This document shows, piece after piece, positions 34,113 through 44,220 of a stretch of 64,000 bases of DNA. The stretch comes from Photorhabdus akhurstii (GTDB taxonomy: Bacteria > Pseudomonadota > Gammaproteobacteria > Enterobacterales > Enterobacteriaceae), in NCBI RefSeq assembly GCF_018448925.1, contig NZ_RCWE01000005.1, forward strand, positions 62,001 through 126,000, given 5' to 3'. A program made the translations under genes and the position numbers. Numbering within the stretch: the first letter of the stretch is position 1; each line of letters opens with the position of its first letter. The notes beneath the pieces are model-generated. The model searched no databases and had not been told where the DNA came from. It saw only the letters and a list, made by a program, of their open reading frames with translations.

Positions 34113-36242
34113 TTGCTTAATCCGATTGTTCGTAAATTTCAATATGGTCAACATACCGTTACTATCGAAACAGGTATGATGGCTCGCCAGGCTACTGCTG
34201 CTGTCATGGTCAATATGGATGACACGGCTGTATTTGTTACCGTTGTTGGTCAGAAAAAAGTAAAAGAAGGTCAGGATTTCTTTCCACTTACTGTTAACTA
34301 TCAGGAGCGTACTTATGCTGCTGGTCGTATTCCAGGCAGTTTCTTTCGTCGTGAAGGTCGCCCTGGTGAAGGCGAAACATTAGTCGCTCGTTTAATTGAT
34401 CGTCCTTTGCGTCCTCTGTTCCCGGAAGGTTTCCTGAACGAGGTACAGATTGTAGCGACAGTTGTTTCTGTTAACCCGCAAGTTAACCCAGATATTGTTG
34501 CAATGATCGGTGCTTCTGCTGTGCTGGCACTATCTGGTATTCCGTTCAATGGTCCAATTGGCGCGGCTCGCGTTGGCTATATTAATGATCAGTATGTGCT
34601 TAACCCAACCAGTGATGAGCTGAAAAACAGCCGTTTGGATCTGGTGGTTTCAGGTACTGCTGGTGCTGTTTTGATGGTTGAATCTGAAGCCGACATTCTA
34701 ACTGAAGAGCAAATGTTAGGTGCGGTAGTATTCGGCCATGATCAACAACAGGTGGTTATTGAAAACATCAATGCATTAGCTGCGGAAGCAGGTAAAGAAA
34801 AATGGGATTGGGTGCCGGAACCTGTTAATCAAGCGTTGCATGACCGTGTAGCTGAATTGGCAGAAAGCCGTTTGGGTGATGCTTACCGTATCACTGAGAA
34901 GCAGGAGCGTTATGCTCAGGTTGATGCTATCAAAGAGGAAGTGACGGCTGTGCTGTTGGAACAGGATGAAGCTCTAGAGGAAGCCGAAATCCATGAGATT
35001 CTGGGTAGCTTAGAGAAAAAAGTTGTCCGTAGTCGTGTTTTGTGTGGCGAGCCACGTATTGATGGCCGTGAAAAAGATATGGTTCGTGCATTGGACGTAC
35101 GTACTGGAGTTCTGCCTCGTACGCATGGCTCTGCATTGTTTACCCGTGGTGAAACTCAGGCTTTAGTTACTGCAACTTTGGGTACAGAACGTGATGCACA
35201 GATCATTGACGAGTTGATGGGAGAACGCACAGATCGTTTCCTATTGCACTACAACTTCCCACCATATTCTGTTGGTGAAACAGGTATGATGGGTTCGCCA
35301 AAACGTCGTGAAATTGGTCATGGTCGTCTGGCTAAACGTGGTGTGGCGGCAGTCATGCCAAAAGCTCATGAATTCCCATATACCGTTCGTGTAGTTTCTG
35401 AAATCACGGAATCAAACGGCTCATCTTCAATGGCGTCTGTTTGTGGCGCATCTCTTGCGTTGATGGATGCAGGTGTGCCGATTAAAGCTGCTGTTGCTGG
35501 TATTGCAATGGGATTAGTGAAAGAAGACGATAATTTTGTTGTTCTGTCTGACATCTTGGGTGATGAAGATCATTTGGGAGACATGGACTTTAAAGTTGCG
35601 GGTAGCTGTGAAGGTATCAGCGCACTGCAAATGGACATCAAAATTGAAGGCATTACCCGTGAAATTATGCAAATTGCTCTGAATCAGGCAAAAGGTGCGC
35701 GTTTGCATATCCTGAGTGTAATGGAACAGGCAATTAACAGCCCGCGTAATGAAATTTCAGAATTTGCACCCCGCATTCACACTATTAAGATCAATCCTGA
35801 TAAGATCAAAGATGTTATCGGTAAAGGTGGTTCAGTTATCCGTGCACTGACAGAAGAAACCGGTACTACCATTGAGATCGAAGATGATGGCACAGTGAAA
35901 ATTGCTGCAACTGATGGTGAAAAAGCAAAACATGCCATCAGTCGTATTGAAGAAATCACCGCTGAGATCGAAGTTGCCCGCGTTTACACTGGTAAAGTAA
36001 CTCGCATCGTTGATTTTGGCGCATTTGTTGCTATCGGTGGTGGTAAAGAAGGTCTGGTACATATTTCTCAGATTGCGGATAAGCGTGTTGAGAAAGTGGC
36101 TGACTATTTGCAGGTTGGTCAGGAAGTTTCAGTTAAAGTTCTGGAAATTGATCGTCAGGGTCGTGTTCGCCTGAGCATTAAAGAAGCGACAGCCGGGGTA
36201 ATTGTCGAGGATACACCAGTAGTACCACAATCAGCAGAATAA
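34113..36242 (+). CDS. pnp: polyribonucleotide nucleotidyltransferase (PNPase)
   Basis: A 709-residue 3'-5' phosphorolytic exoribonuclease of the degradosome. It starts at TTG 34113, as in E. coli, after AAGGATA. Two RNase PH domains flank an all-alpha domain; the second carries '[19 protein letters not shown]' and '[15 protein letters not shown]' at the active site. A KH domain ('[12 protein letters not shown]') and an S1 domain ('[10 protein letters not shown]') follow. A processing hairpin in its leader suggests autoregulation. Confidence 0.98.
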   Translation: MLNPIVRKFQYGQHTVTIETGMMARQATAAVMVNMDDTAVFVTVVGQKKVKEGQDFFPLTVNYQERTYAAGRIPGSFFRREGRPGEGETLVARLIDRPLRPLFPEGFLNEVQIVATVVSVNPQVNPDIVAMIGASAVLALSGIPFNGPIGAARVGYINDQYVLNPTSDELKNSRLDLVVSGTAGAVLMVESEADILTEEQMLGAVVFGHDQQQVVIENINALAAEAGKEKWDWVPEPVNQALHDRVAELAESRLGDAYRITEKQERYAQVDAIKEEVTAVLLEQDEALEEAEIHEILGSLEKKVVRSRVLCGEPRIDGREKDMVRALDVRTGVLPRTHGSALFTRGETQALVTATLGTERDAQIIDELMGERTDRFLLHYNFPPYSVGETGMMGSPKRREIGHGRLAKRGVAAVMPKAHEFPYTVRVVSEITESNGSSSMASVCGASLALMDAGVPIKAAVAGIAMGLVKEDDNFVVLSDILGDEDHLGDMDFKVAGSCEGISALQMDIKIEGITREIMQIALNQAKGARLHILSVMEQAINSPRNEISEFAPRIHTIKINPDKIKDVIGKGGSVIRALTEETGTTIEIEDDGTVKIAATDGEKAKHAISRIEEITAEIEVARVYTGKVTRIVDFGAFVAIGGGKEGLVHISQIADKRVEKVADYLQVGQEVSVKVLEIDRQGRVRLSIKEATAGVIVEDTPVVPQSAE

Positions 36243-36251
36243 ATTTGATGT

Positions 36252-36287
36252 TATAAACCGGCGTCTTGTAAAAAAGCGCCGTTTATA
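36252..36287 (+). terminator. hairpin after pnp
   Basis: TATAAACCGGCG pairs with CGCCGTTTATA with a single bulged C. The loop holds an A-run, but no clear T-run follows. It is a candidate terminator or mRNA 3' stabiliser. Confidence 0.55.
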
Positions 36288-36367
36288 GACTCAGGGCAGG
36301 AGGCCCAATAAATGCAATATGGGTGATAGGGCATTCTTAATTAATGTCTGACTTTCGGGAGTAGGAA

Positions 36368-37252
36368 ATGAATCTTTTTCTGCGCTGGTGTTATGCTGTA
36401 GCAATACTTCTTTTGGCAGGATGCAGCAGCAAGGATTGGCGTAAAAACGAAGTTTTTGCTATTCCGTTACAACCTTCATTGCAACAAGAAGTCATTCTGG
36501 CTCGCATGGAACAGATTCTTGCGAGTCGGTCATTGACAGAAGATGAGTACGCACAGCTTTTATATGAGAGAGGTGTGCTGTATGATAGTCTCGGGCTGAG
36601 AGCTTTGGCACGGAATGATTTTTCTGTTGCCTTATCTATTCGGCCTAATATTCCAGAGATTTTTAATTATCTGGGAATTTACTTCACACAGGCTGGCAAT
36701 TTTGATGCCGCCTATGAAGCGTTTGATTCTGTATTAGAGCTTGATCCAACTTACAATTACGCGCGTCTTAACCGTGGCATCGCGTTGTATTACGGTGGTC
36801 GGTATAAGTTAGCGCAGGATGATCTGCAGGCGTTTTATCAAGACGATCCAAATGATCCTTTCCGTTCGCTGTGGTTATACCTGGTGGAAAAAGAATTTTA
36901 TCCTAAAGGGGCGATGTTGAACTTGTCGCAGCACTACGAAAAAGCGAACCGGGGGCAATGGGGCTGGAATATAGTTGAATTCTATTTAGGCAAAATTAGT
37001 GAATATACATTGATGAACCGCTTGAAAGAGAATGCAACGGATAACACTTCGCTCGCTGAGCATCTCAGTGAAACTGACTTCTATTTAGGTAAACATTACC
37101 TAAGTCTGGGGGACAAGGATAGCGCATCTGCGTTATTCAAGCTGACGGTAGCTAACAACGCACATAACTTTGTTGAGCACCGCTATGCATTGTTGGAATT
37201 GGCGCTGTTAGGCCAGGAACAAGATGACCTATCAGAATCGGACCAGCAATAG
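36368..37252 (+). CDS. nlpI: lipoprotein NlpI
   Basis: A 294-residue outer-membrane lipoprotein with lipobox LLAGC (Cys19) and TPR repeats through the body (for example '[20 protein letters not shown]' and '[20 protein letters not shown]'). In E. coli NlpI is an adaptor for the protease Prc and peptidoglycan endopeptidases such as MepS. It follows pnp and precedes yrbN-deaD, the E. coli order. Confidence 0.97.
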   Translation: MNLFLRWCYAVAILLLAGCSSKDWRKNEVFAIPLQPSLQQEVILARMEQILASRSLTEDEYAQLLYERGVLYDSLGLRALARNDFSVALSIRPNIPEIFNYLGIYFTQAGNFDAAYEAFDSVLELDPTYNYARLNRGIALYYGGRYKLAQDDLQAFYQDDPNDPFRSLWLYLVEKEFYPKGAMLNLSQHYEKANRGQWGWNIVEFYLGKISEYTLMNRLKENATDNTSLAEHLSETDFYLGKHYLSLGDKDSASALFKLTVANNAHNFVEHRYALLELALLGQEQDDLSESDQQ

Positions 37253-37353
37253 CTGACGAACATTTCGAGATCGATTAACAAAGTCCATCATCTTGACCGA
37301 TGAGGGCTTATTTGTTCGTTTAATTAAATACTTTGAGCCAGTTCACATTTTAA

Positions 37354-37434
37354 ATGAAAATGACCGAAATTTTTTTCGATGCGTTATGTAGACTGGCCGC
37401 CATAACTAACGAGGCACCATTACATGACCACTGA
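37354..37434 (+). CDS. yrbN: small protein YrbN (26 residues), overlaps deaD
   Basis: A 26-codon frame, [20 protein letters not shown] then APLHDH, ends 11 bases inside deaD. It closely resembles E. coli YrbN, a small ORF at the same position just upstream of deaD. The position, the preserved reading frame and the overlap suggest a leader peptide that couples translation to deaD. The function of the peptide itself is unknown. Confidence 0.82.
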   Translation: MKMTEIFFDALCRLAAITNEAPLHDH

Positions 37435-39331
37435 GACTGAAATCTCTTTTGCTGATCTGGGTTTATCAGCACCTATCCTTTCTGCACTGGAAGATCTTGG
37501 CTATGAAAAGCCATCTCCAATTCAGCAACAATGTATTCCCCATTTATTAAATGGTCGTGACGTACTAGGTATGGCGCAGACGGGGAGTGGTAAAACTGCG
37601 GCATTCAGTCTGCCTTTACTGCATAACATCAATGCTGAGTTGAAAGCTCCACAGATCCTTGTGTTGGCGCCGACCCGTGAACTGGCGGTACAGGTAGCCG
37701 AAGCGTGCGCAGATTTTTCCAAACATATGCGTAACGTGAATGTTGTTGCGCTGTATGGTGGGCAACGTTATGACGTTCAGTTACGCGCTTTGCGTCAAGG
37801 GCCACAAATTGTTGTGGGTACACCTGGGCGTCTTTTGGATCATCTGAAACGTGGTACGTTAGATCTATCTAACCTGAGCGGCTTAGTTTTGGATGAAGCA
37901 GACGAAATGCTGCGTATGGGCTTTATCGAAGATGTTGAAAACATCATGAGCCAGATCCCCGCAGAGCATCAGACTGCGCTGTTCTCTGCAACTATGCCAG
38001 AAGCTATCCGTCGCATTACTCGTCGTTTTATGAACGATCCGCAAGAAGTGCGTATCCAAGCGAGTGTAACGACTCGTCCTGACATCAGCCAGAGCTATTG
38101 GTCTGTTTACGGTATGCGTAAAAATGAAGCTTTGGTGCGTTTCCTTGAAGCAGAGGATTTTGATGCCGCGATTATTTTTGTGCGCACCAAAAACGCAACG
38201 CTGGAAGTGGCAGAAGCACTGGAGCGTAATGGCTACAACAGTGCGGCGCTAAACGGTGATATGAACCAGGCACTGCGTGAGCAGACATTGGAACGTCTGA
38301 AAGATGGCCGTTTGGATATTTTGATTGCAACTGATGTTGCAGCGCGTGGTCTGGATGTTGAGCGCATCAGTCTGGTTGTTAACTATGACATTCCAATGGA
38401 TGCCGAATCTTATGTTCACCGTATTGGCCGTACTGGTCGTGCAGGGCGTGCTGGTCGAGCGTTGTTGTTTGTAGAAAACCGTGAACGTCGCTTGTTACGT
38501 AACGTTGAACGTACAATGAAGCTGACTATCCCGGAAGTTGAACTGCCAAATGCTGAATTGTTGAGCCAGCGTCGTCTGGAAAAATTTGCCGCTAATGTAC
38601 AACAGCAATTGGAAAGCAGTGATCTGGATCAGTACCGTACTCTGTTGTCTAAATTGCAACCTGCGGAAGATCTGGATATAGAAACGCTGGCCGCGGCATT
38701 ATTAAAAATGGCGCAAGGTGAGCGTCCATTGATTCTGCCTCCAGATCCGGTGCGTCGTCCTCGCCGTGAATTCAATGAACGTGATGATCGTCGTCGTAAT
38801 GGCTTTGATGATCGTGGCGAACGAGGTGATCGTCCTCGTCGTGAACGCCGTGATGTCGGTGAAATGGAGTTGTATCGTATTGAAGTGGGCCGTGATGATG
38901 GTGTTGAAGTTCGTCATATCGTTGGTGCGATTGCTAACGAAGGTGATATCAGCAGCCGTTATATTGGCAATATCAAATTGTTTGCAACGCATTCCACAAT
39001 TGAATTGCCAAAAGGTATGCCAGGTGATTTATTGTCCCACTTTACCCGTACCCGCATTCTGAACAAGCCAATGAATATGCAGTTACTGGGTGATGCACAG
39101 CCATTTGAACGTCGTGAACGTCGCGGTGGTGGGCGTAACGGTAACGGTAATGGTAGTGGCCCTCGCCGTGATCGTGAGAGTTTTAATGGTGGCGGTCGTC
39201 GTTTCAATGGTGAACGCCGCGGTGGAGAAGGTCGTGGTGAAGGTCAAAGCCGTAGCAATTTCCGTGGTCGTGGTGATGATCATGGTTCATCTGCTCCACG
39301 CCGTCGTCATAACAATAGTAACGCACAGTAA
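37424..39331 (+). CDS. deaD: ATP-dependent RNA helicase DeaD (CsdA)
   Basis: A 635-residue DEAD-box helicase for ribosome assembly and RNA decay in the cold. Helicase motifs in order: Q motif '[10 protein letters not shown]', Walker A 'AQTGSGKT', 'PTRELA', 'LDEADEML', 'SAT', '[10 protein letters not shown]' and '[11 protein letters not shown]'. A DbpA-like RNA-binding domain follows ('[19 protein letters not shown]') and then a low-complexity Arg/Gly/Asn-rich tail of about 80 residues. Long overlapping frames in the tail region are composition artefacts. It is the last gene collinear with E. coli before the accessory block. Confidence 0.97.
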   Translation: MTTETEISFADLGLSAPILSALEDLGYEKPSPIQQQCIPHLLNGRDVLGMAQTGSGKTAAFSLPLLHNINAELKAPQILVLAPTRELAVQVAEACADFSKHMRNVNVVALYGGQRYDVQLRALRQGPQIVVGTPGRLLDHLKRGTLDLSNLSGLVLDEADEMLRMGFIEDVENIMSQIPAEHQTALFSATMPEAIRRITRRFMNDPQEVRIQASVTTRPDISQSYWSVYGMRKNEALVRFLEAEDFDAAIIFVRTKNATLEVAEALERNGYNSAALNGDMNQALREQTLERLKDGRLDILIATDVAARGLDVERISLVVNYDIPMDAESYVHRIGRTGRAGRAGRALLFVENRERRLLRNVERTMKLTIPEVELPNAELLSQRRLEKFAANVQQQLESSDLDQYRTLLSKLQPAEDLDIETLAAALLKMAQGERPLILPPDPVRRPRREFNERDDRRRNGFDDRGERGDRPRRERRDVGEMELYRIEVGRDDGVEVRHIVGAIANEGDISSRYIGNIKLFATHSTIELPKGMPGDLLSHFTRTRILNKPMNMQLLGDAQPFERRERRGGGRNGNGNGSGPRRDRESFNGGGRRFNGERRGGEGRGEGQSRSNFRGRGDDHGSSAPRRRHNNSNAQ

Positions 39332-39344
39332 TCATCTGAACTGA

Positions 39345-39471
39345 TATACCCTATGGATTTCAAGATGCATCGCGACGGCAAGGGAGCGAATCCCCGGGAG
39401 CATAGGTAACTATGTGACCGGGGTGAGTGAGTGCAGCCAACAAAGAGGCAACTTGAAAGATAACGGGTATT
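39345..39471. repeat. ERIC element (enterobacterial repetitive intergenic consensus)
   Basis: About 127 bases with complementary ends (TATACCC at the left, GGGTATT at the right) and an internal core closely matching the ERIC consensus: GAATCCCCGGGAGCATAG followed by GTGACCGGGGTGAG, then GCAGCCAAC and CAACTTGAAAGATAACGGG. It is an imperfect palindrome that folds into a long stem when transcribed. ERIC elements are dispersed in Yersinia, Photorhabdus and other enterobacteria. It sits 13 bases beyond the deaD stop, at the start of the accessory block. Confidence 0.92.
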
Positions 39472-39482
39472 TTAAATAATAA

Positions 39483-39511
39483 AGCGGCTCTTTCTACAGG
39501 AGCCGTTTTTG
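39483..39511 (+). terminator. Rho-independent terminator after deaD
   Basis: CGGCTC pairs with GAGCCG around TTTCTACAG and is followed by TTTTT. It lies just beyond the ERIC element. Confidence 0.8.
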
Positions 39512-39544
39512 TTATCAGTTAATTTATTTAATGTTTTTTATAAT

Positions 39545-39578
39545 AAAAAAGCTGCTCTTTATACAAAGGGCAGCTTTT
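39545..39578. terminator. Rho-independent terminator of cstA
   Basis: AAAAGCTGC-CTTT pairs with AAAG-GCAGCTTTT around ATAC. On the minus strand it is followed by a T-rich run, 16 bases after the cstA stop. Confidence 0.82.
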
Positions 39579-39593
39579 GATATGAGAAAGAGA

Positions 39594-41396
39594 TCAGTGA
39601 GTCAGTACCTCAACTGAATTACCTGCACTGCGGGCGCGCCACAGTTTCAGCCATTGCATAATGGAAGAAACCGTAATCACAACGCCGAGGATAACCATCA
39701 CAATGGAGATCGTTCCATTGAAGATGTTGAAACCTTTTGCTGTGGAGTTGAAGTAAACATTCTTCACCATCCAGTAAGCAGCGTAGTTCACAGTAACATA
39801 CAGGTAAACCAGTGGTATCAGGCAAGTCAGTATATACCAGCGTTTTTCAGACAGACGCAGGATAATTGTCGCACCAATCATCAGGCCGATGGAGGCCATC
39901 AGTTGATTGGATACCCCGAATAGCGCCCAGACTGAATTGATATCGCCGGAATTCAGCAGATAACCCCACAGTAAACAAGCAATGATACTGCAACCAATGG
40001 AACCTGGTAACCAGTTAATACGTTTCAGGGGCGCCCAAATATCGCCCAGGAAATCTTGCAGCAGGTAACGGGCAACACGTGTACCGGAATCAACCGCTGT
40101 CAGGATAAATACGGCTTCGAACATGACGACGAACTGGAAGAAGTAGGATGTTAGCTGGTTGAACCAAGGGACGCGGGTGAAGATATCCGCCATACCAACC
40201 GCCAATGTGACGGCTCCACCGGTACGGCCATACAGATCCAGACCAATTTCCTGACTCAGTTGTGGTAGATGGATAACATCCATACCCAGTGTAGCAAAGA
40301 CCTCTGGGGAGGAGTTAATCGCGAAATAGTCAGCAGGATAGAGAGAAGTGGCAGCGATCAACGCCATGACGCCAACGACACATTCTGCCAGCATGGCGCC
40401 GAAGCCAACTGGCAGAATATCACTCCACTTATCGATCTGTTTTGGTGTTGTGCCAGAGCCGATAAATGCATGAAAACCAGAAATAGCGCCACACGCAATG
40501 GTGATGGAGATAAACGGCCACACCGGACCTGCCAGTACAGGGCCATTGCCATGAATAAATTCAGTGACTGCCGGGAATTGGATCTCCGGGTTAATAAAGA
40601 TGACTCCCACAACTAATGCGCCGAACACACCGATTTTCATAAAACTGGAAAGATAACCACGGGGAGTCAGTAGCATCCATACTGGCAGAGCGGTTGCAAA
40701 AAATGCATAGATTGGCAGTGCCAAGCTAACAGTCGATGTACGTAGACTCAGCCATTCACCGAAGGCGGATGATTGAATGTAAGGGCCGACAATCACACAA
40801 GCCATGATGGTGATAATACCTACCCAAGTTGCTCCGCGCATGTTACCAGTGAAGCGCTCCCACAGACCGACGCCGATTGCGACCGGAATGGTCATAAATA
40901 CTGCAAATGTTCCCCAAGGGTTACGCTCTAGCGCATGAACGACCACTAGGGATAGACCTGCCATAGTAATCGTAATGATGAACAGCATTGCAAGGCCGGT
41001 GCACCAACCAGCAATTGGGCCAAGTTCTGTTTTAGCAACTTCTGACAGAGATTTACCGCTATGTTTCATTGAAGCGAATAAAACAACCGTATCATGCACG
41101 GCACCGCCGATAACACAGCCGATTAACAGCCATAACATACTTGGCAGATAACCGTATTGGGCTGCTAACACAGGGCCAACCAGCGGTCCTGCGGCTGCGA
41201 TTGCTGCGAAGTGGCTACCAAAATTGACCCATTTTTTCGTGGGTACATAATCTTTACCGTCTTCCAGTAGATGGGAAGGTGTAACCTCGCTGTCATCTGC
41301 TTTCAGTACCTTCTTAACGAAGAATACGCCGTATAAGCGGTAGCAGATAACCAGAATACACAACGTTGCAATGACAAACGTGAGAGCGTGTTGCAT
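39594..41396 (-). CDS. cstA: CstA/BtsT-family pyruvate or peptide transporter
   Basis: A 600-residue polytopic inner-membrane protein with the CstA core: 'GSHFAAIAAAGPLVGPVLAAQYGYLPSM', 'GGAVHDTVVLFASMKHSGKSL', 'ACGAISGFHAFIGSGTTPKQ' and 'TAVDSGTRVARYLLQD'. E. coli CstA (701) and BtsT (716) are longer, while this one has the length of the shorter Bacillus-type CstA. E. coli BtsT is a pyruvate/H+ symporter controlled by BtsS/BtsR; here that two-component pair is encoded immediately upstream on the same strand. A CRP-like site lies in the 170-bp gap. Pyruvate is the likely substrate, inferred from the neighbours. Confidence 0.87.
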   Translation of the reverse strand: MQHALTFVIATLCILVICYRLYGVFFVKKVLKADDSEVTPSHLLEDGKDYVPTKKWVNFGSHFAAIAAAGPLVGPVLAAQYGYLPSMLWLLIGCVIGGAVHDTVVLFASMKHSGKSLSEVAKTELGPIAGWCTGLAMLFIITITMAGLSLVVVHALERNPWGTFAVFMTIPVAIGVGLWERFTGNMRGATWVGIITIMACVIVGPYIQSSAFGEWLSLRTSTVSLALPIYAFFATALPVWMLLTPRGYLSSFMKIGVFGALVVGVIFINPEIQFPAVTEFIHGNGPVLAGPVWPFISITIACGAISGFHAFIGSGTTPKQIDKWSDILPVGFGAMLAECVVGVMALIAATSLYPADYFAINSSPEVFATLGMDVIHLPQLSQEIGLDLYGRTGGAVTLAVGMADIFTRVPWFNQLTSYFFQFVVMFEAVFILTAVDSGTRVARYLLQDFLGDIWAPLKRINWLPGSIGCSIIACLLWGYLLNSGDINSVWALFGVSNQLMASIGLMIGATIILRLSEKRWYILTCLIPLVYLYVTVNYAAYWMVKNVYFNSTAKGFNIFNGTISIVMVILGVVITVSSIMQWLKLWRARSAGNSVEVLTH

Positions 41397-41504
41397 TTCT
41401 CTTCTCCTGAGAGTTATAAATTTTTACTCGTATCTTGTCACAGGTAAAGGAAGCTATAAGGGAGCGTCTGAGTGAGTGGTTATATGGCGGGTTAAGTGGT
41501 CAGA

Positions 41505-41547
41505 TTCAGCAGGTGAGCGGTGAGTAAGAACTGACTAACCTGCTGAA
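41505..41547. terminator. 10-bp inverted repeat downstream of btsR
   Basis: TTCAGCAGGT (41505-41514) and ACCTGCTGAA (41538-41547) are perfect complements around 23 bases, in the gap between btsR and cstA. It could be a terminator of btsSR lacking a T-run or a regulatory site for cstA. Confidence 0.5.
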
Positions 41548-41549
41548 AA

Positions 41550-41565
41550 TGTGATAAATGTCACG
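41550..41565. promoter_or_regulatory. CRP-binding-site candidate upstream of cstA
   Basis: TGTGATAAATGTCACG matches the CRP consensus TGTGA-N6-TCACA at nine of ten core positions. It is about 155-170 bases upstream of the cstA start, directly after the btsR stop. cAMP-CRP control of cstA and btsT is established in E. coli. Confidence 0.6.
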
Positions 41566-41566
41566 A

Positions 41567-42289
41567 TTACTTCAATCCTAGAGCCTCTTTCAATGGCTTC
41601 AAATAACGGCGGCTGACGGGAATAGTTTTACCATTGCGTAGAATCAGTTCGGCCTGTCCGTGATCACCAAATAAGATTTCGCGCAGATGGGTCATATTGA
41701 CCAAATATTGACGATGATTTCTCATCAATGGTGTGCGGGTTTCCAATGTGCGAAGTGTCAGTTCAGTAAATCCTTCCTGTCCGTTGGTACACATAACATA
41801 CACTCCGCTTGGACGGGAGGTGACATAAAGGATTTCATCCAGTTGCACAAGCCAGATTCGGCTGTGGCCGGTGCATGGGATATATTTCAGCGGCTTTTCT
41901 ACTTTAAGGATGGAAATATCCTGTTTCTGATGCCCTTGCCGTAATCGTTGTAGGGTTTTAGTTAGACGGCTTTTTTCCAGAGGTTTTAATAAATAGTCAA
42001 ATGCGTGCTCCTCAAACGCTTGTATTGCATATTCATCAAACGCGGTCAGAAAAACAATATAGGGACGATGTTCTGGATCGAGCATACCAACCATTTCTAA
42101 TCCGGTAATACGTGGCATTTGGATATCCAAAAATACAACATCGGGTTTTAGATGATATATGGCACTAATGGCTTCAACAGCATTGGCGCATTCGCCAATA
42201 ATTTGAATATCGTGTTCTTCTTCTAGCAAACAACGTAGATTTTCTCGTGCAAGCGGTTCGTCATCAACAATTAATATATTCATATTCAC
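41567..42289 (-). CDS. btsR: LytTR response regulator BtsR (YehT)
   Basis: A 240-residue regulator with an N-terminal receiver domain (phospho-acceptor Asp55 in 'FLDIQMP', Thr in 'LTAFDEYAI', Lys in 'LLKPLEK') and a C-terminal LytTR DNA-binding domain ('[16 protein letters not shown]', '[16 protein letters not shown]'). Similarity to E. coli BtsR is strong over the full length. The frame starts at GTG 42289, overlapping the btsS stop (GTGA); ATG 42283 is an alternative start. With BtsS it senses extracellular pyruvate in E. coli. Confidence 0.93.
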   Translation of the reverse strand: MNMNILIVDDEPLARENLRCLLEEEHDIQIIGECANAVEAISAIYHLKPDVVFLDIQMPRITGLEMVGMLDPEHRPYIVFLTAFDEYAIQAFEEHAFDYLLKPLEKSRLTKTLQRLRQGHQKQDISILKVEKPLKYIPCTGHSRIWLVQLDEILYVTSRPSGVYVMCTNGQEGFTELTLRTLETRTPLMRNHRQYLVNMTHLREILFGDHGQAELILRNGKTIPVSRRYLKPLKEALGLK

Positions 42290-43983
42290 ACAGTTTTATT
42301 AGCCTCTTTAATGAGTGGCAAGTGTAAAATTACGCGAGTAAATTTTTCTGGTTGGCAATCTATTTGCACACCATAATTTTCACCATAGCGAAGTCGTAGC
42401 CGTTTATCTACCAGACTCATTCCTAGTCCATCCCCCATAGAAGCTGATTTATAAAGACCGGCATTATCTTCCACTTCCAGTATCAACAATTGATTTTGTT
42501 GATGAGCACGAATAGTAACCTTACCAGTTTCTAATAACTGTGATGTGCCGTGTTTGATCGCATTTTCTACTATTGGCTGGAGAGAAAAAGCGGGTAATTT
42601 AGCGTGAAGCAGAGATTCCGGCAGTTCAATGCTTATTTGTAGATGCTCACGGAAACGCGCCTTCTCAATTTGTAAGTAAGCATTCACATGCTCTATTTCA
42701 TCAGACAGCGTGACAATCTCTTCTGACCGTTTCAAGTTTTTACGGAAAAAGGTTGAGAGATATTGTACTAATTGACCCGCTTGATAACTGTCTCGTCGGA
42801 TCACGGCTTGCAAGGTATTTAAGGCATTAAATAAAAAGTGAGGATTCACTTGCGCATGAAGCAGCTTAATTTCGGATTGAAGCAGTGATTGTTTGTTACG
42901 TTCATATTGTCCTGCGAGGATTTGGGCGGATAACAAACTGGCAATGCCTTCCCCTAGAGGGCGGTTGATTGAGCTGAACAGACGGTTTTTGGCTTCATAA
43001 AGTTTGATTGCGCCGATAACTTGCTGATTTTCTCCCTGTAGCGGGATGACCAGAGTTGAACCGAGCTTGCAGGTTGGATTGATTGAACAACGGTAAGGTA
43101 TTTCATTGCCATCGGCATAAACCACTTCATTATTTTCAATTGCTCGACGGGATTGATCTGAAGCAATAGGTGTTCCAGGGAGGTGATGATCTGAACCGAT
43201 ACCAATAAACGCCAAGAGTTTTTCTCTATCTGTAATAGCCACTGCGCCTATTTCCAGTTGTTGATAAATAACTTTTGCTACCTTCATACTGTTATTTTCA
43301 TTAAATCCTTTTCGTAGAATACCCTCTGTATAGACAGCGATTTTCAGGGCTTGAGCAGAAAATGCACTAGTGTATTTTTCAAATATCGCGCGTCGGTCAA
43401 GTAGGATACGTATAAACATTGCTGAGCCGATACTATTGGTGATGATCATGGGGATGGCGATATTTTTGACCAACGCTAATGCTTCACTGTATGGACGAGC
43501 GAGCAGTAGTAAAATGCCCATCTGTATTATTTCAGCACAAAACGTGACGACAGCGGCTGTCCAGGGATTAATCAGTCGGTTTATCTGACCACGTTTCGTC
43601 AGATAGCTGTGAATAATGCCACCGATTAAACCTTCAATAATGGTCGATATCATGCAACTGAAAGCGGTTATCCCACCAAGGGAGTAGCGGTGCAGTCCAC
43701 CGGTTAATCCCACCAGTGCGCCGACACTTGGCCCACCTAGAAGGCCGCCAAGGACCGCTCCAATAGCACGAGTATTGGCAATGGAATCACCTACATGCAG
43801 ACCAAAATAGGTTCCCATAATACAGAAAATGGAAAAAGCGACATAACACAGCAGCTTATGAGGTAAACGCACAGTGACTTGTAACAGCGGAATAAATAGT
43901 GGTGTTTTACTTAGTAGCCAGGCGATCACCAAATAAACACACATCTGTTGTAGTAATAACAACACAAGATTAAATTCGTACAT
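42286..43983 (-). CDS. btsS: LytS-family sensor histidine kinase BtsS (YehU)
   Basis: A 565-residue inner-membrane kinase. The N-terminal 5TM-LytS domain (about 1-190; '[26 protein letters not shown]') is the pyruvate-sensing part in E. coli BtsS; a GAF-like segment follows, then the His_kinase domain with '[20 protein letters not shown]' and the HATPase domain ('[12 protein letters not shown]', '[11 protein letters not shown]'). It matches E. coli YehU throughout. It overlaps btsR by 4 bases and is divergent from the HlyD operon. Confidence 0.94.
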   Translation of the reverse strand: MYEFNLVLLLLQQMCVYLVIAWLLSKTPLFIPLLQVTVRLPHKLLCYVAFSIFCIMGTYFGLHVGDSIANTRAIGAVLGGLLGGPSVGALVGLTGGLHRYSLGGITAFSCMISTIIEGLIGGIIHSYLTKRGQINRLINPWTAAVVTFCAEIIQMGILLLLARPYSEALALVKNIAIPMIITNSIGSAMFIRILLDRRAIFEKYTSAFSAQALKIAVYTEGILRKGFNENNSMKVAKVIYQQLEIGAVAITDREKLLAFIGIGSDHHLPGTPIASDQSRRAIENNEVVYADGNEIPYRCSINPTCKLGSTLVIPLQGENQQVIGAIKLYEAKNRLFSSINRPLGEGIASLLSAQILAGQYERNKQSLLQSEIKLLHAQVNPHFLFNALNTLQAVIRRDSYQAGQLVQYLSTFFRKNLKRSEEIVTLSDEIEHVNAYLQIEKARFREHLQISIELPESLLHAKLPAFSLQPIVENAIKHGTSQLLETGKVTIRAHQQNQLLILEVEDNAGLYKSASMGDGLGMSLVDKRLRLRYGENYGVQIDCQPEKFTRVILHLPLIKEANKTV

Positions 43984-44220
43984 AAATTTTCCGAGAGGAT
44001 TTATGGATGTTATTAGTTTACAGAAACAGCTAATAATATTATTAAAAGTTTAGTTTAAGTAGGTTAATATTTGACAACAATCATAAACCACTACACTATT
44101 ATAAAGCGTCTTCCTTTCTGTCAGTGATTATACGCACGAATATATAAGAAATTTTCCGTAGAACAATGCGAAGCTATGACGTTAGTTTCGAGTCGGGTAA
44201 TTTTGGATGTGTAAGACATC

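Noticed and set aside
38702-39344. Several long frames on both strands over the deaD tail
   Set aside because: They arise from the repetitive Arg/Gly/Asn coding tail of deaD, have skewed composition and no domains; the helicase frame explains the region.
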